A stretch of 64,000 bases of DNA from Myxococcus qinghaiensis. Lineage in GTDB: Bacteria > Myxococcota > Myxococcia > Myxococcales > Myxococcaceae. Position 1 is the stretch's first letter. Every line of letters begins with the position of its first letter. Where the stretch lies: NCBI RefSeq assembly GCF_024198215.1, contig NZ_JAKCFA010000002.1, forward strand, positions 1 to 64,000, written 5' to 3'. Under the pieces are notes generated by a model that saw nothing but the letters and a program-made list of their open reading frames with translations, was not told where the DNA came from and did no database searches. This document shows, piece by piece, positions 22,264-31,386 of this stretch. A program made the position numbers and the translations under genes.

Positions 22264-25200
22264 CTAGCGACTGACCGCGACCTCTTCGGGGGTGAGCTCC
22301 GTCAGCATCCTCAGCAGGGCTTCGACTTCCGGGTCATCGTGGCCAGGGCTCTGGCGCTGCTCGGCCACCAGTGACGCGAGGCGGGCGACCGTCGGCGCCT
22401 CGAACAGCGACTGCAGCGGCACGGTGAAGCCGAAGGTGTCGCGCAGCCGTCCCACCACCGTGGTCGCCAGCAGCGAGTGTCCGCCCAATGCGAAGAAGTC
22501 GTCGTTGAGGCCCACCGGGCGCACGCCCAGGACGTCCTCCCAGATGCGCGCCACCGTCCGTGCGTCCTCGGTGTCGGGCGAAACGTACGGCGTGGCCAGC
22601 GCGGGGCGCGTGTAGCCCGCGGACGCCGCCTCTTCGTGCTCCCGGGCCTCGGGCGCTCGCTCCGGCGACAGGGACGCGGCCAGCGCACGGTGTCCGTCCG
22701 GCGACACCCAGTAGCGCTTGCGCTCGAAGGGGTAGGCGGGCAGCGGCACGCGCAGGCGTCGCTCTCCCCCGTGGAAGGCCTCCCAGTCCACGTCCACGCC
22801 CGCCATCCACACCTGTCCCAGCGCGCCCAGCAACACGGCCGCGTCCGGCTGCCGCGTGTCCGGGTGGCGCAGCGAGGTGATGGTGGTGGGGACCTGCGGG
22901 AGCGCACCGGGCTGCGCCGCGAAGGTGGACAGCGCGCGGCCGGGACCGACCTCCAGCAACACCTGCGCGGGCCGCAGCAGCGAAAGCCCCGCGGCGAAGC
23001 GCACGGGCTGGCGCAGGTGACGGGCCCAGTAGCCCGGGTCCGTCGCCTCGGCGGCCGTCACCCACGTGCCGGTGACGTTGGAGATGTAGGGCACCTGGGG
23101 CGCGGACAGCTTGACCTTGCGCACGCGCTCGGTGAACGGCGCGAGGATGGGGTCCATCATCGCCGAGTGGAATGCGTGCGAGGTGTGCAGCTTGCGGCAC
23201 TGGATGCCGCGCTCCTCGAGGCGGGCCTTCAGCGCATCCACCGCGTCCTCGGGGCCGGCGACCACCGTGAGCGACGGTGCGTTCACCGCTGCCACGGACA
23301 CCCGTGCATCCAGCAGGGGCGTCAGCGCCTCCTGCGAGAGCACGACGGAGAGCATGGTCCCCGGCGGCAGCTCCTGCATGAGCTTCCCGCGCGCGGCCAC
23401 CAGCGCCAGGGCATCCGGCAGACTGAAGACGCCCGCGAGGCACGCGGCCACGTACTCACCGATGCTGTGGCCAATCATCGCCTCGGGCTTCACGCCCCAG
23501 CTCATCCACAGCTTCGCCAGCGCGTACTCGATGGTGAAGAGGGCGGGCTGGGCCAGCCGCGTCTGCTGCAACTGGCGCTGGGCTTCTTCGGCGCGCTCGG
23601 CGGCGGGGAAGAGGACGTCGCGCAGGTCCAGGCCCAGCTCGGGCTTGAGCCGGGTGGCGCAGTCATCCACCACCGCGCGGAAGGCACGCTCGCTCTCGTA
23701 GAGGCCCTGGGCCATTCCGGCGTACTGCGCGCCCTGGCCGGGGAACATGAACACGGTGGAGCGGCTCGCGCGCTCCTCGGTGACGGACAGGTGCCTCGTC
23801 GGGTCGAGCAGCGCCGCGAGCGCGTCCTCGCGTCCCTGACAGACGATGGCGCGACGCTGCGTGTGGCGACGCCTGCCCACCTGGAGGGTGTACGCCGCGT
23901 CCGCGGGCTCCAGACCCGGGTTCGCGCGGAGGTGCTCCGCCAGTCGCTGCGCCTGTGCGTTGAGCGCCGTGGAGCTGCGTGCGGAGAGCAGCAGGAGTTG
24001 ATGCGCGCGAGTGGCCTTGACGGGCGCGCGAGCCGGCGGCTCCTCCAGGATGACGTGGGCGTTGGTGCCGCCCATGCCGAAGCTGCTCACGCCCGCGCGC
24101 CGGGGACCGTGGGCCGAGGCCTTCCACTCGCGCAGCGCGGTGTTGACGTAGAAGGGGCTGTCGTCCCAGGGAATGTTGGGGTTGGGCGTCTCGAAGTTGA
24201 GGCTGGGCGTCAGCTTGCGGTGCTTGAGTGACAGCGCCGTCTTGATGAGGCCCGCCACGCCCGCCGCCGCGTCCAGATGGCCCACGTTCGGCTTCAGCGA
24301 GCCGATGGCGCACGTGCGCGGTCCCGCCGCTTCGTCGCCGAAGGCCCGGGTGAGGGCCTGCACTTCAATCGGGTCTCCCAGCGCGGTGCCGGTGCCGTGC
24401 GCCTCCACGTAGCCGATGCTCGCGGCGGACACGCCCGCGGTGCCCAGGGCCTCGGAGATGACGGCGGCCTGTCCCTCGACGCCCGGCGCGGTGTAGCCCA
24501 CGCGCGCGGCGCCGTCGTTGTTCACCGCGGAGCCCTTGATGACGGCGTAGATGGGGCTGCCGTCCGCCAGCGCGTCCTCCAGCCGTCGCAGCGCCACCAC
24601 GCCCGCGCCGCTGCCGAAGACGATGCCCTTCGCCTGCGCGTCGAAGGTGCGACATCGACCATCCGGCGAGAGGATTCCACCTTCCATGAAGCGGTAGCCG
24701 CCCTGGAGCTGGAGGTTGATGGACACGCCTCCCGCGAGCGCCACATCGCACTCATGGTTGAGCAGGCTCTGGCACGCGACGTGGACGGCGACGAGCGACG
24801 TGGAGCACGCGCTCTCCACGTTGAAGCTGGGGCCTCGCAGGTCCAGCTTGTAGGAGACGCGCGTGGTGAGGAAGCTGCCCGCGTTCCCCAGGTTGAGCTG
24901 GAGCGGGTCCGTGGTGCGGAGCAGCTCCGAGTTCCCCATCAGGTTGAGCAGCAGATAGGTGCTCAGCGCCTGGCCGCCGAAGACGCCCACCAGGACGTCC
25001 TGGGCCGGCGCTCCCTGGCCCGCGTCCTCCAACGCCTCCAGCGCGCACTCCAGGAAGAGGCGCTGCTGCGGGTCCATCACCTCCGCCTCGCGCGGCGTGT
25101 AGCCGAAGAAGGCCGCGTCGAAACCCGTCACGTCCTCCAATCGCGAGGCCACCTTGATGAAGTGCGGATCCTTGAGCACCTCCGGGGGCAAGCCCGCCTT

Positions 25201-25344
25201 CAGGACGGCTTCGTCCGAGAGCGGCTCGATGGCCTCCACGCCGTCGCACAGGTTGCGCCACAGCTCCTCGAGGCTGCGCGCGCCCGGGAAGCGTCCGGCC
25301 ATGCCGGTGATTGCGATCTCCATGCCCGTGTTGCCTTCCGACAC
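22264..25344 (-). CDS. Type I polyketide synthase module (KS-AT-ACP)
   Basis: 1026 residues from a GTG at 25344 with GGAGG seven bases upstream. Domains: KS ~8-430 with C180 in NVESACSTSLVAVH, H316 in EAHGTGT and H356 in KPNVGHLDAAAG; AT ~530-830 with S627 in GHSIGEY and the HAFH motif at 723-726, which predicts malonyl-CoA; post-AT linker to 880; ACP ~925-1000 with S957 in FFALGGHSLLAT. There is no KR, DH, ER, methyltransferase or thioesterase, so the beta-keto group is left or is reduced elsewhere, and chain release needs another protein. Fifteen bases separate it from the preceding PKS gene. The protein ends shortly after the ACP in an acidic tail (SPGHDDPEVEALL) that could dock to a partner. 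Confidence 0.95.
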   Translation of the reverse strand: MSEGNTGMEIAITGMAGRFPGARSLEELWRNLCDGVEAIEPLSDEAVLKAGLPPEVLKDPHFIKVASRLEDVTGFDAAFFGYTPREAEVMDPQQRLFLECALEALEDAGQGAPAQDVLVGVFGGQALSTYLLLNLMGNSELLRTTDPLQLNLGNAGSFLTTRVSYKLDLRGPSFNVESACSTSLVAVHVACQSLLNHECDVALAGGVSINLQLQGGYRFMEGGILSPDGRCRTFDAQAKGIVFGSGAGVVALRRLEDALADGSPIYAVIKGSAVNNDGAARVGYTAPGVEGQAAVISEALGTAGVSAASIGYVEAHGTGTALGDPIEVQALTRAFGDEAAGPRTCAIGSLKPNVGHLDAAAGVAGLIKTALSLKHRKLTPSLNFETPNPNIPWDDSPFYVNTALREWKASAHGPRRAGVSSFGMGGTNAHVILEEPPARAPVKATRAHQLLLLSARSSTALNAQAQRLAEHLRANPGLEPADAAYTLQVGRRRHTQRRAIVCQGREDALAALLDPTRHLSVTEERASRSTVFMFPGQGAQYAGMAQGLYESERAFRAVVDDCATRLKPELGLDLRDVLFPAAERAEEAQRQLQQTRLAQPALFTIEYALAKLWMSWGVKPEAMIGHSIGEYVAACLAGVFSLPDALALVAARGKLMQELPPGTMLSVVLSQEALTPLLDARVSVAAVNAPSLTVVAGPEDAVDALKARLEERGIQCRKLHTSHAFHSAMMDPILAPFTERVRKVKLSAPQVPYISNVTGTWVTAAEATDPGYWARHLRQPVRFAAGLSLLRPAQVLLEVGPGRALSTFAAQPGALPQVPTTITSLRHPDTRQPDAAVLLGALGQVWMAGVDVDWEAFHGGERRLRVPLPAYPFERKRYWVSPDGHRALAASLSPERAPEAREHEEAASAGYTRPALATPYVSPDTEDARTVARIWEDVLGVRPVGLNDDFFALGGHSLLATTVVGRLRDTFGFTVPLQSLFEAPTVARLASLVAEQRQSPGHDDPEVEALLRMLTELTPEEVAVSR

Positions 25345-25359
25345 GCTGAATCCTCCCCC

Positions 25360-28300
25360 TCAATGACCGGACTGGCGGCGCTGCATCTGCTCCCGGCGCC
25401 GCGCCCCACGGCTCCTCCGGTCGCTGGTGTTCGTCGTCGGGGCCTGCTCCTGCCCCCGGGTCAGCAGCCGTGCCATGGCGCTCAACGTCGGATTCTCGAA
25501 GAGGGCGACGACAGGGACGTCCGTGCCGAAGCGGCGCTTCACCTCGTTGATGACCTTGAGGCCAATCAGCGAGTTGCCGCCCAGCTCGAAGAAGTTCTCG
25601 TGCAGCGACACGCTCTCCACGCCCAGGAAGCGCCGCCAGATGTCCGCCAGCTCGCGCTCCGCCTCGTCCATGGTGGCGAGCACCGCGCGCTCCACCGGGG
25701 CCGAGTCATCCGTCTGGGCCGGGCCCATCAACTCCTGGAGGAACGACGCGCTGCGAGCCATGGCCGCCCGCAGGTCCTGCGTGGACACCACGACATGCGT
25801 GGGCATTTGCGCGAGGACGCGCTCGAACACGTCCACGCCCTCGGTGGGTGACAGGGCGTGGGCGAGCATCGCCTCGCGCAGCGCGCTGGCCCCGTCGGGG
25901 AGCTGCGTGGTGACGGCCTGGCCCACCTCGCGCCAGGTGTCCCAACCCAGTGAGACCACCGGCAGGCCACCTGTGACGGAGGCGTGGTGGGCGAAGGCGT
26001 CCTGGAAGGCACAGGCCGCGCAATGGTCAATCTGCCCGGGCTCGGCGGTGAACGCGGTGCGGGACGAGCAGAGCATCAGGAAGTCGAGCGGCATGCCGCT
26101 CAAGAGTTCGTTCAGCACCCACGTGCCCTGGACCTTGGGACGCAGGACGTCTTCCACTGCCTTCCGGCCACGAAGCTGCGCAAGGCCGCCCGCGGGAACA
26201 CCCGCCGCGTGGATGACGCCGTGGAGGGCGCCAAAGGTCTCTCGCGTGCGGCGCAGCACCTCCGCCATCTGCCCCAGGTCACCCACGTCCGCCTGGAGCA
26301 CCAGGACCTCCGACCCGAGCGCCTCCAACACGAGGACCCGGCGGATGCGCTGGCTCACCGTGTCCTGCGCGTCGTGCGTGGCCAGCCACGCGTCCCAGGC
26401 CGCGCGCTCCGGCAGCGCGCGGTGGCCCACCAGCACCAGCTTCGCCTGCACCTTCCGCGCGAGCGATTCCGCGAGCACCAGGCCGATGCCACCCAGGCCA
26501 CCGGTGATGAGGTACGTGCCCCCCGAGCGCAGCCGCGTCGGAGTCCCCGGCTCGTGAGGCGTGAGGCGGGCGGCCTCGAGCGCCTGCTCCCAGCGCTGGG
26601 CGCCTCGCAGCGCGACCGCGCCGTTGGAGGAGGCCGCGCACACCTCGCCGGCCAGCCGTGCCGCCAACGCCTGGAGGTCCTTCGGTCCTTCGGGCAGCTC
26701 CACGTCGATGGTGCGACACGTGAGCCCCGGGACCTCGTTGGGCAGCACGCGACATGCGCCCAGCAGCGTGGCCTTCGAGGGCGCGAGCGACTCGTGCCCG
26801 CTGACGGCCTGCACCCCCGTGGAGACCACGGTGAGGTGCACCTGTCCGGGAGTGCCCTGTCCACCCAGCGACTGCGCGAGGAAGAGCAGGCTGAGGAAGC
26901 CGGTGTCCTGGGCGCGCTCGATGCCGGCCAGTCCCGAGACGGCGGCCTCCGTGCTCCACAGGTGGATGATGCGCTCGGGCTTCGTCCCGTCCTCGGCGAG
27001 CGCGGCCATCAGCGCCGCGTAGGTGTCAGCGCGGCCCGGGTTCACCTCGTAGTCTCCGTCTTCCAGTCGGCGGAAGTCGGGGCCCTGCTTCACGCGGGTG
27101 ACGCGGCCACCGGTCTCCATGAGCCGCGCGGCCAGCGCATCGCCCAGGCCTCGCTCGTCGACGAAGAGCAGCCAGTGTCCCAGCGTGGCGGCGGGCGGGC
27201 GCGGGGCCAGCGTTCGCTTCCACGACGGCAGGTAGAACCAGTCGGAGGCGTCCTTGTGACGCGCGAGCGAAGCCTCCGCGCTCACCATGGCGCTCCTCGG
27301 CTTCGGCTCCAACCAGTGCCGCTTGCGCTCGAAGGGGTAGGTGGGGAGCACCACGCGCCGACGCTTCTCGCCGGCATGCAGCCGCTTCCAGTCCACCGGC
27401 ACCCCCGCCACCCAGAGGCGTCCCAGCGTGGTGAGCACGAAGCGCAGGTCCGAGCCGGGCTCGCGAGGCGCGCGCATCGACGTGAGCACCACCGCTTGTT
27501 GATCGCGCTCCAGCTGCAGGCGCGCCAGCGAGCCCAGCGTCCGACCGGGGCCCACCTCCAGCAGCACTCGCGAGGGGTCCTCCATCAGGCAGCGCAGCCC
27601 GGGGCCAAAGCGCACCGTCTGGCGGAGGTGGCGCACCCAGTAGCTCGGGTTCGTCGCCTCCTCGTCGGTCACCCACGTCCCCGTCACGCCGGACACGAAG
27701 GGCAGCTTCGGGGGCTGCAGCTTCAGTCGACCGACGAAGGAGGAGAACGCTGGCAGGATGGAGTCGATGAGGTGCGAGTGCGCCGCCACGTCGATGTGGA
27801 CGCGCCGATGCTCGATGCCCCGCGCGGCCAGCTCCGCCGAGAGCGCGTCGACCGAGGCGGTGTCGCCCGCCACCACGCACTGCGTGGGGCCGTTGACGGC
27901 GGCCACGGACAGGCGCTCGTTCAAAAGGGGCAGCAGCTCCTGCTCGGACAGGGCCACGCTCACCATCGCTCCCGAGGGGAGCTGCTCGAAGAGGCGACCG
28001 CGCTCCGTCACCAGCGCCAGCGCGTCCTCCAGCGAGAAGACGCCCGCGAGGCAGGCGGCGACGTACTCGCCCATGCTGTGGCCGATCATCGCCTCGGGCT
28101 GAACGCCCCAGGACTCCCACAGCTTCGCCAGTGCGTACTCCACCGTGAAGAGCGCGGGCAGGCCCACGGACGGGCGGGGCAGGGGCGCCGAGGCGTCCGA
28201 CTCACCCGGCGGATAGAGCACCGCGCGCAGCGACGGCCCCCCTCGGCGCTGGTGCAGGGCCGCGCACGCGTCGAAGGCCTCGCGGAAGGCGGGCTCCTTC

Positions 28301-29964
28301 TCGTACAGCTCCTGCCCCATGCGCATGTGCTGGGCGCCGCCGCCGGGGAAGAGAAACACGACGGGACGTCCGCCATCTTTCGCCTGGCCGGTGAAGACCC
28401 GCTCGGGGGCTCCATCCGTCAGCACGGTGACCGCGTCCTGGCCGCTCTCGCAGACCATCACCCGCCGGTGCGCGAACGCCTTGCGGCCCAGCTGGAGCGT
28501 GTAGGCCACGTCCGCCAGGTCCTGCTCGGGATGCGCGCCCAGGTGCGTGGCCAGGTTCTGCCCGAGCGTGTCCAGCGTGCCCGGCTTCTTCGCGGAGAGC
28601 GCCACCAGCTTCCAGGACCGCGAGGGACCGGACGGAGGAGGCGGAGGCGGCGCCTCCAGCAGCGCGTGCGCGTTGGTGCCGCCAATGCCGAAGGAGCTCA
28701 CACCCGCGTGGCGCCGGTGGCCCTTGGGCTGCCAGTCCTTCAGGGTGGCGTTCACATAGAAGGGGCTGTGGGCCCAGTCGATGTTGGGGTTGGGCGTGCG
28801 GCAGTGCAGGGTGGGAGGGATTCGCCCGTGCTCCACCGTCAGCGCCGCCTTGATGAGCCCGGCCACGCCCGCCGCCGCGTCCAGGTGGCCAATGTTCGAC
28901 TTCACGGAGCCGAGCGCGCAGAAGCCCTTCGCCTCGGTGCCCGCGCGGAAAGCGCTCGTCAGCGCGGAGACCTCCACGGGGTCTCCCAGCAGCGTGCCGG
29001 TGCCGTGCGTCTCCACGAAGCCCACGATGTCCGGCGTCACACCCGCCAGGGCGTGGGTGCGGGCGATGACCTCCGCCTGGCCCTCGGCGCTGGGGGCGGT
29101 GAAGCCGAGCTTCGAGGCGCCGTCGTTGTTGACGGCGGTGGCGCGAATGACGGCGTGGATGTGGCTGCCGTCCGCGAGCGCATCCTCCAGCCGCTTGAGC
29201 ACCACCACGCCCACGCCGCTGCCGAAGAGGGTGCCCTGGGCCTCAGCGTCGAAGGGGCGACAGTGCCCGTCCGGTGACGCGATACCGCCGGGCTGGTGCA
29301 CGTAACCGGTTCGCTGGGGCATATCCACGGACACGCCGCCCGCGAGGGCCACGTCACACTGGAAGCCGAGCAGCGCCTGACAGGCCAGGTGCGTGGCGAC
29401 CAGCGACGTGGAACATCCTGTCTGCACGTCCAGGCTCGGGCCCTTGAGGTCCAGGTGGTACGCGAGCCGCGTCGCGAGGAAGTCCTTGTCGTTGCCGATC
29501 ATCACCTGGAAGCTGTCGCCCGATTCGAGCAGCTCCGGGTGGGTGTGCAGGTTGAAGAGCAGGTACGTGCTCAGGCTCGTTCCGGCGAACACGCCCACCG
29601 AGCGCGTCTCCGTGTCCAGCCCGTGGGCCGCGTGCTCCATCGCCTCCCAGGCGCACTCCAGGAAGATGCGGTGCTGCGGGTCCATCAGCGCCGCCTCGCG
29701 AGGCGAGTAGCCGAAGAAGCCCGCGTCGAACGCGTCCACGTTGTCCAACACCGCCCCGGCCCTCACGAAGCCCGGCTGCTTGAGGCGCTCCTCGGGGACG
29801 CCTCGCGCACGCAGCTCGTCGTCCGTGAAGAAGCGGATGCCCTCCACGCCGTCGCAGAGGTTGCGCCAGTACGTCGCCACGTCGGGGGAGCCCGGGAAGC
29901 GGCCCGCCATGCCGACGATGGCAATGGCCAGGGCATCGCCTTCATTCAGGTTGGCATCGCTCAT
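25360..29964 (-). CDS. Type I polyketide synthase module (KS-AT-KR-ACP) with altered KR
   Basis: 1534 residues from the ATG at 29964 (the frame is open further up but without a good site). KS ~11-435 with C184 in TGCSTSLVATH, H320 and H360; AT ~535-835 with S630 in GHSMGEY but VAAHS at 726-730 where malonyl-specific ATs have HAFH, so extender choice is uncertain; KR with structural half ~905-1130 and catalytic half with TYLITGGLGGIG (1150-1161) and K1277 in LRPKVQGT; ACP with S1465 in FFELGGNSLIGL. In the KR active-site segment PGQIDHCAACAFQDA the catalytic Tyr is His1314, so ketoreduction may be lost. No loading domain precedes the KS. The basic C-terminus (RRSRGARRREQMQRR) probably docks to the acidic partner. 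First gene of the - strand operon, unless it is read through from the monooxygenase gene 199 bp upstream. Confidence 0.94.
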   Translation of the reverse strand: MSDANLNEGDALAIAIVGMAGRFPGSPDVATYWRNLCDGVEGIRFFTDDELRARGVPEERLKQPGFVRAGAVLDNVDAFDAGFFGYSPREAALMDPQHRIFLECAWEAMEHAAHGLDTETRSVGVFAGTSLSTYLLFNLHTHPELLESGDSFQVMIGNDKDFLATRLAYHLDLKGPSLDVQTGCSTSLVATHLACQALLGFQCDVALAGGVSVDMPQRTGYVHQPGGIASPDGHCRPFDAEAQGTLFGSGVGVVVLKRLEDALADGSHIHAVIRATAVNNDGASKLGFTAPSAEGQAEVIARTHALAGVTPDIVGFVETHGTGTLLGDPVEVSALTSAFRAGTEAKGFCALGSVKSNIGHLDAAAGVAGLIKAALTVEHGRIPPTLHCRTPNPNIDWAHSPFYVNATLKDWQPKGHRRHAGVSSFGIGGTNAHALLEAPPPPPPSGPSRSWKLVALSAKKPGTLDTLGQNLATHLGAHPEQDLADVAYTLQLGRKAFAHRRVMVCESGQDAVTVLTDGAPERVFTGQAKDGGRPVVFLFPGGGAQHMRMGQELYEKEPAFREAFDACAALHQRRGGPSLRAVLYPPGESDASAPLPRPSVGLPALFTVEYALAKLWESWGVQPEAMIGHSMGEYVAACLAGVFSLEDALALVTERGRLFEQLPSGAMVSVALSEQELLPLLNERLSVAAVNGPTQCVVAGDTASVDALSAELAARGIEHRRVHIDVAAHSHLIDSILPAFSSFVGRLKLQPPKLPFVSGVTGTWVTDEEATNPSYWVRHLRQTVRFGPGLRCLMEDPSRVLLEVGPGRTLGSLARLQLERDQQAVVLTSMRAPREPGSDLRFVLTTLGRLWVAGVPVDWKRLHAGEKRRRVVLPTYPFERKRHWLEPKPRSAMVSAEASLARHKDASDWFYLPSWKRTLAPRPPAATLGHWLLFVDERGLGDALAARLMETGGRVTRVKQGPDFRRLEDGDYEVNPGRADTYAALMAALAEDGTKPERIIHLWSTEAAVSGLAGIERAQDTGFLSLLFLAQSLGGQGTPGQVHLTVVSTGVQAVSGHESLAPSKATLLGACRVLPNEVPGLTCRTIDVELPEGPKDLQALAARLAGEVCAASSNGAVALRGAQRWEQALEAARLTPHEPGTPTRLRSGGTYLITGGLGGIGLVLAESLARKVQAKLVLVGHRALPERAAWDAWLATHDAQDTVSQRIRRVLVLEALGSEVLVLQADVGDLGQMAEVLRRTRETFGALHGVIHAAGVPAGGLAQLRGRKAVEDVLRPKVQGTWVLNELLSGMPLDFLMLCSSRTAFTAEPGQIDHCAACAFQDAFAHHASVTGGLPVVSLGWDTWREVGQAVTTQLPDGASALREAMLAHALSPTEGVDVFERVLAQMPTHVVVSTQDLRAAMARSASFLQELMGPAQTDDSAPVERAVLATMDEAERELADIWRRFLGVESVSLHENFFELGGNSLIGLKVINEVKRRFGTDVPVVALFENPTLSAMARLLTRGQEQAPTTNTSDRRSRGARRREQMQRRQSGH

Positions 29965-30163
29965 GGCAGTCGAAGAACTCACATCGAGGAAGAGTGGTTG
30001 AGCTGGGGCTTGCGCGCCGAACCCGGAGTCACGGGGGCTTCGCAATTTATGGAAATATACGGATGACGCGGGTTGACGGTTTCAAGCGTGAGGTGCTCGC
30101 GGTGAAAGCGCGGTGGCCTTCACCGACGAGAACTCATCCGGAGACGTCACCCCCGGGCGCGAC

Positions 30164-31207
30164 TCACGTCCCCGTGCGGACGGGGGGTGGGGCTTCCTCA
30201 CGGGTGTTTGTGAGGGAGAACGCGTCGGCGAGCAGCGCGTAGGAGCGCAGCCGGGCCTGGTGGTCGTGGCAGATGGTCGTGATGAGCAGCTCGTCGGCCT
30301 GGAAGTCCGCGGCCATGCCCAGCAGCGTCTCCTTCACCTGGGCCGGGCTTCCGCAGACGACGCGCTTGCGGTCGAACTCCAGCGTGGCCTGGTCCTCGGG
30401 CGTGTAGGCGTACGCCTCCGCCTCCTCGACGGAGGGAATCGGCTCCTCGTTGCGCCCCTTGCGCGTGTTGATGGTCAGCAGGTCGCTGCTTCTGGCGATT
30501 CGCCGGGCCTCCTGCTCTGTCGGGGCACAGATGACGTACACACTGACGGAGGAGCGCGGCGCCGATTGCACGTGCGACGGCTGGAACTTCGCGCGGTAGC
30601 CCCGCGTCACGGGGCCGCCGTGGATGGGGTTGAAGAAGTGGGCGAAGCAGAAGGAGATTCCCAGCCGCGCCGCGAGCACGGAGCTCTGCTCTCCCGAGCC
30701 CAGCGCCCACAGCTGCGGCATCCCCTTCGCCATGGTCTTCAGGCTCAGCGCCTGGAACTCCGCCGACGCGGGTGCGCTCCCGGAGAGGAAGGCAATCAGG
30801 TCCTCGAGCTTCGTCGGGAAGCTCTCGTTGCTCGCGGGCACGCCGTAGGCCAGCGCCTTGGCCACCAGGTCCGCGCTGCCGGAGGTCCGGCCGATGCCCA
30901 GGTCGATGCGGCCCGGGTGCAGCGCCTCCAGCAGCCGGAAGACCTCGGCGACCTTGAAGGGGCTGTAGTTCGTCAGCAGCACGCCGCCGGTGCCCACGCG
31001 GATGCGCGACGTCGCCGCGGCCACGTGCGCCACCATGATTTCAGGCGCCACCCCGGCGAAGTGTCCCGAGCCGTGGTGCTCCGCCACCCAGAAGCGGTGA
31101 TAGCCGAGCTGCTCGGCCGTCCGGGCCAGCTCTACCGTGTTCCGGAAGGCCTCATGTGTCGTGCTGCCTCGGGCGACGATGGAATGATCAAGAACACTGA
31201 GCTTCAC
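30164..31207 (-). CDS. Luciferase-like (MsnO8-type) flavin monooxygenase
   Basis: 347 residues from a GTG at 31207 with GGGGAG ten bases upstream; the open frame continues further up through the promoter and is not counted. The start LSVLDHSIVARGSTTHEAFRNT, then ELARTAEQLGYHRFWVAEHHG, RIRVGTGGVLLTNYSPFKVAE and GRIDLGIGRTSG are standard for bacterial-luciferase-type TIM barrels of the MsnO8 subgroup that use reduced flavin supplied by a reductase. Such enzymes hydroxylate, epoxidise or carry out Baeyer-Villiger reactions on carrier-bound or free polyketides. It lies directly upstream of the PKS operon on the same strand and divergent from the MFS gene, sharing a promoter region with a perfect inverted repeat. 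Confidence 0.9.
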   Translation of the reverse strand: MKLSVLDHSIVARGSTTHEAFRNTVELARTAEQLGYHRFWVAEHHGSGHFAGVAPEIMVAHVAAATSRIRVGTGGVLLTNYSPFKVAEVFRLLEALHPGRIDLGIGRTSGSADLVAKALAYGVPASNESFPTKLEDLIAFLSGSAPASAEFQALSLKTMAKGMPQLWALGSGEQSSVLAARLGISFCFAHFFNPIHGGPVTRGYRAKFQPSHVQSAPRSSVSVYVICAPTEQEARRIARSSDLLTINTRKGRNEEPIPSVEEAEAYAYTPEDQATLEFDRKRVVCGSPAQVKETLLGMAADFQADELLITTICHDHQARLRSYALLADAFSLTNTREEAPPPVRTGT

Positions 31208-31316
31208 GGCGAGCGTTTCTCCCCGGGCAAGCGACTGCCTCGGAGGCCGCTGACACCACGGGCCGAGGGGTCGGGTTGACCGCGTTTCGTTGGGGGTGAG
31301 CACTATAGTAGCACTG

Positions 31317-31344
31317 TCAGCCAAGATAAATGTGGCTTGGCTGA
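31317..31344. promoter_or_regulatory. Perfect inverted repeat operator in divergent promoter region
   Basis: TCAGCCAAG (31317-31325) and CTTGGCTGA (31336-31344) form nine-base perfect arms around a ten-base A/T-rich spacer. A palindromic CTATAG just to the left (31303-31308) can serve as -10 (TATAGT) for both directions. The region lies between the monooxygenase start (31207) and the MFS start (31387). Arms of this size and spacing fit a dimeric repressor (TetR/MarR-like) or an RNA hairpin in the MFS leader; no regulator gene is found in the cluster. Confidence 0.6.
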
Positions 31345-31386
31345 TTTTGATTGAAGTCCGAGAAAATGTGACAACCTGGAGGGCTC

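Noticed and set aside
22477..24231. Open frame of 584 codons on the + strand opposite the KS-AT-ACP gene
   Set aside because: Low-complexity shadow frame (Arg/Gln/His/Leu-rich) with no ribosome site.
25984..29277. Open frame of 1097 codons on the + strand opposite the first PKS gene
   Set aside because: It is the reverse-complement shadow of GC3-biased PKS coding sequence; its product is Arg/His/Gln-rich with no domain, while the - strand frame has complete KS, AT, KR and ACP motifs.
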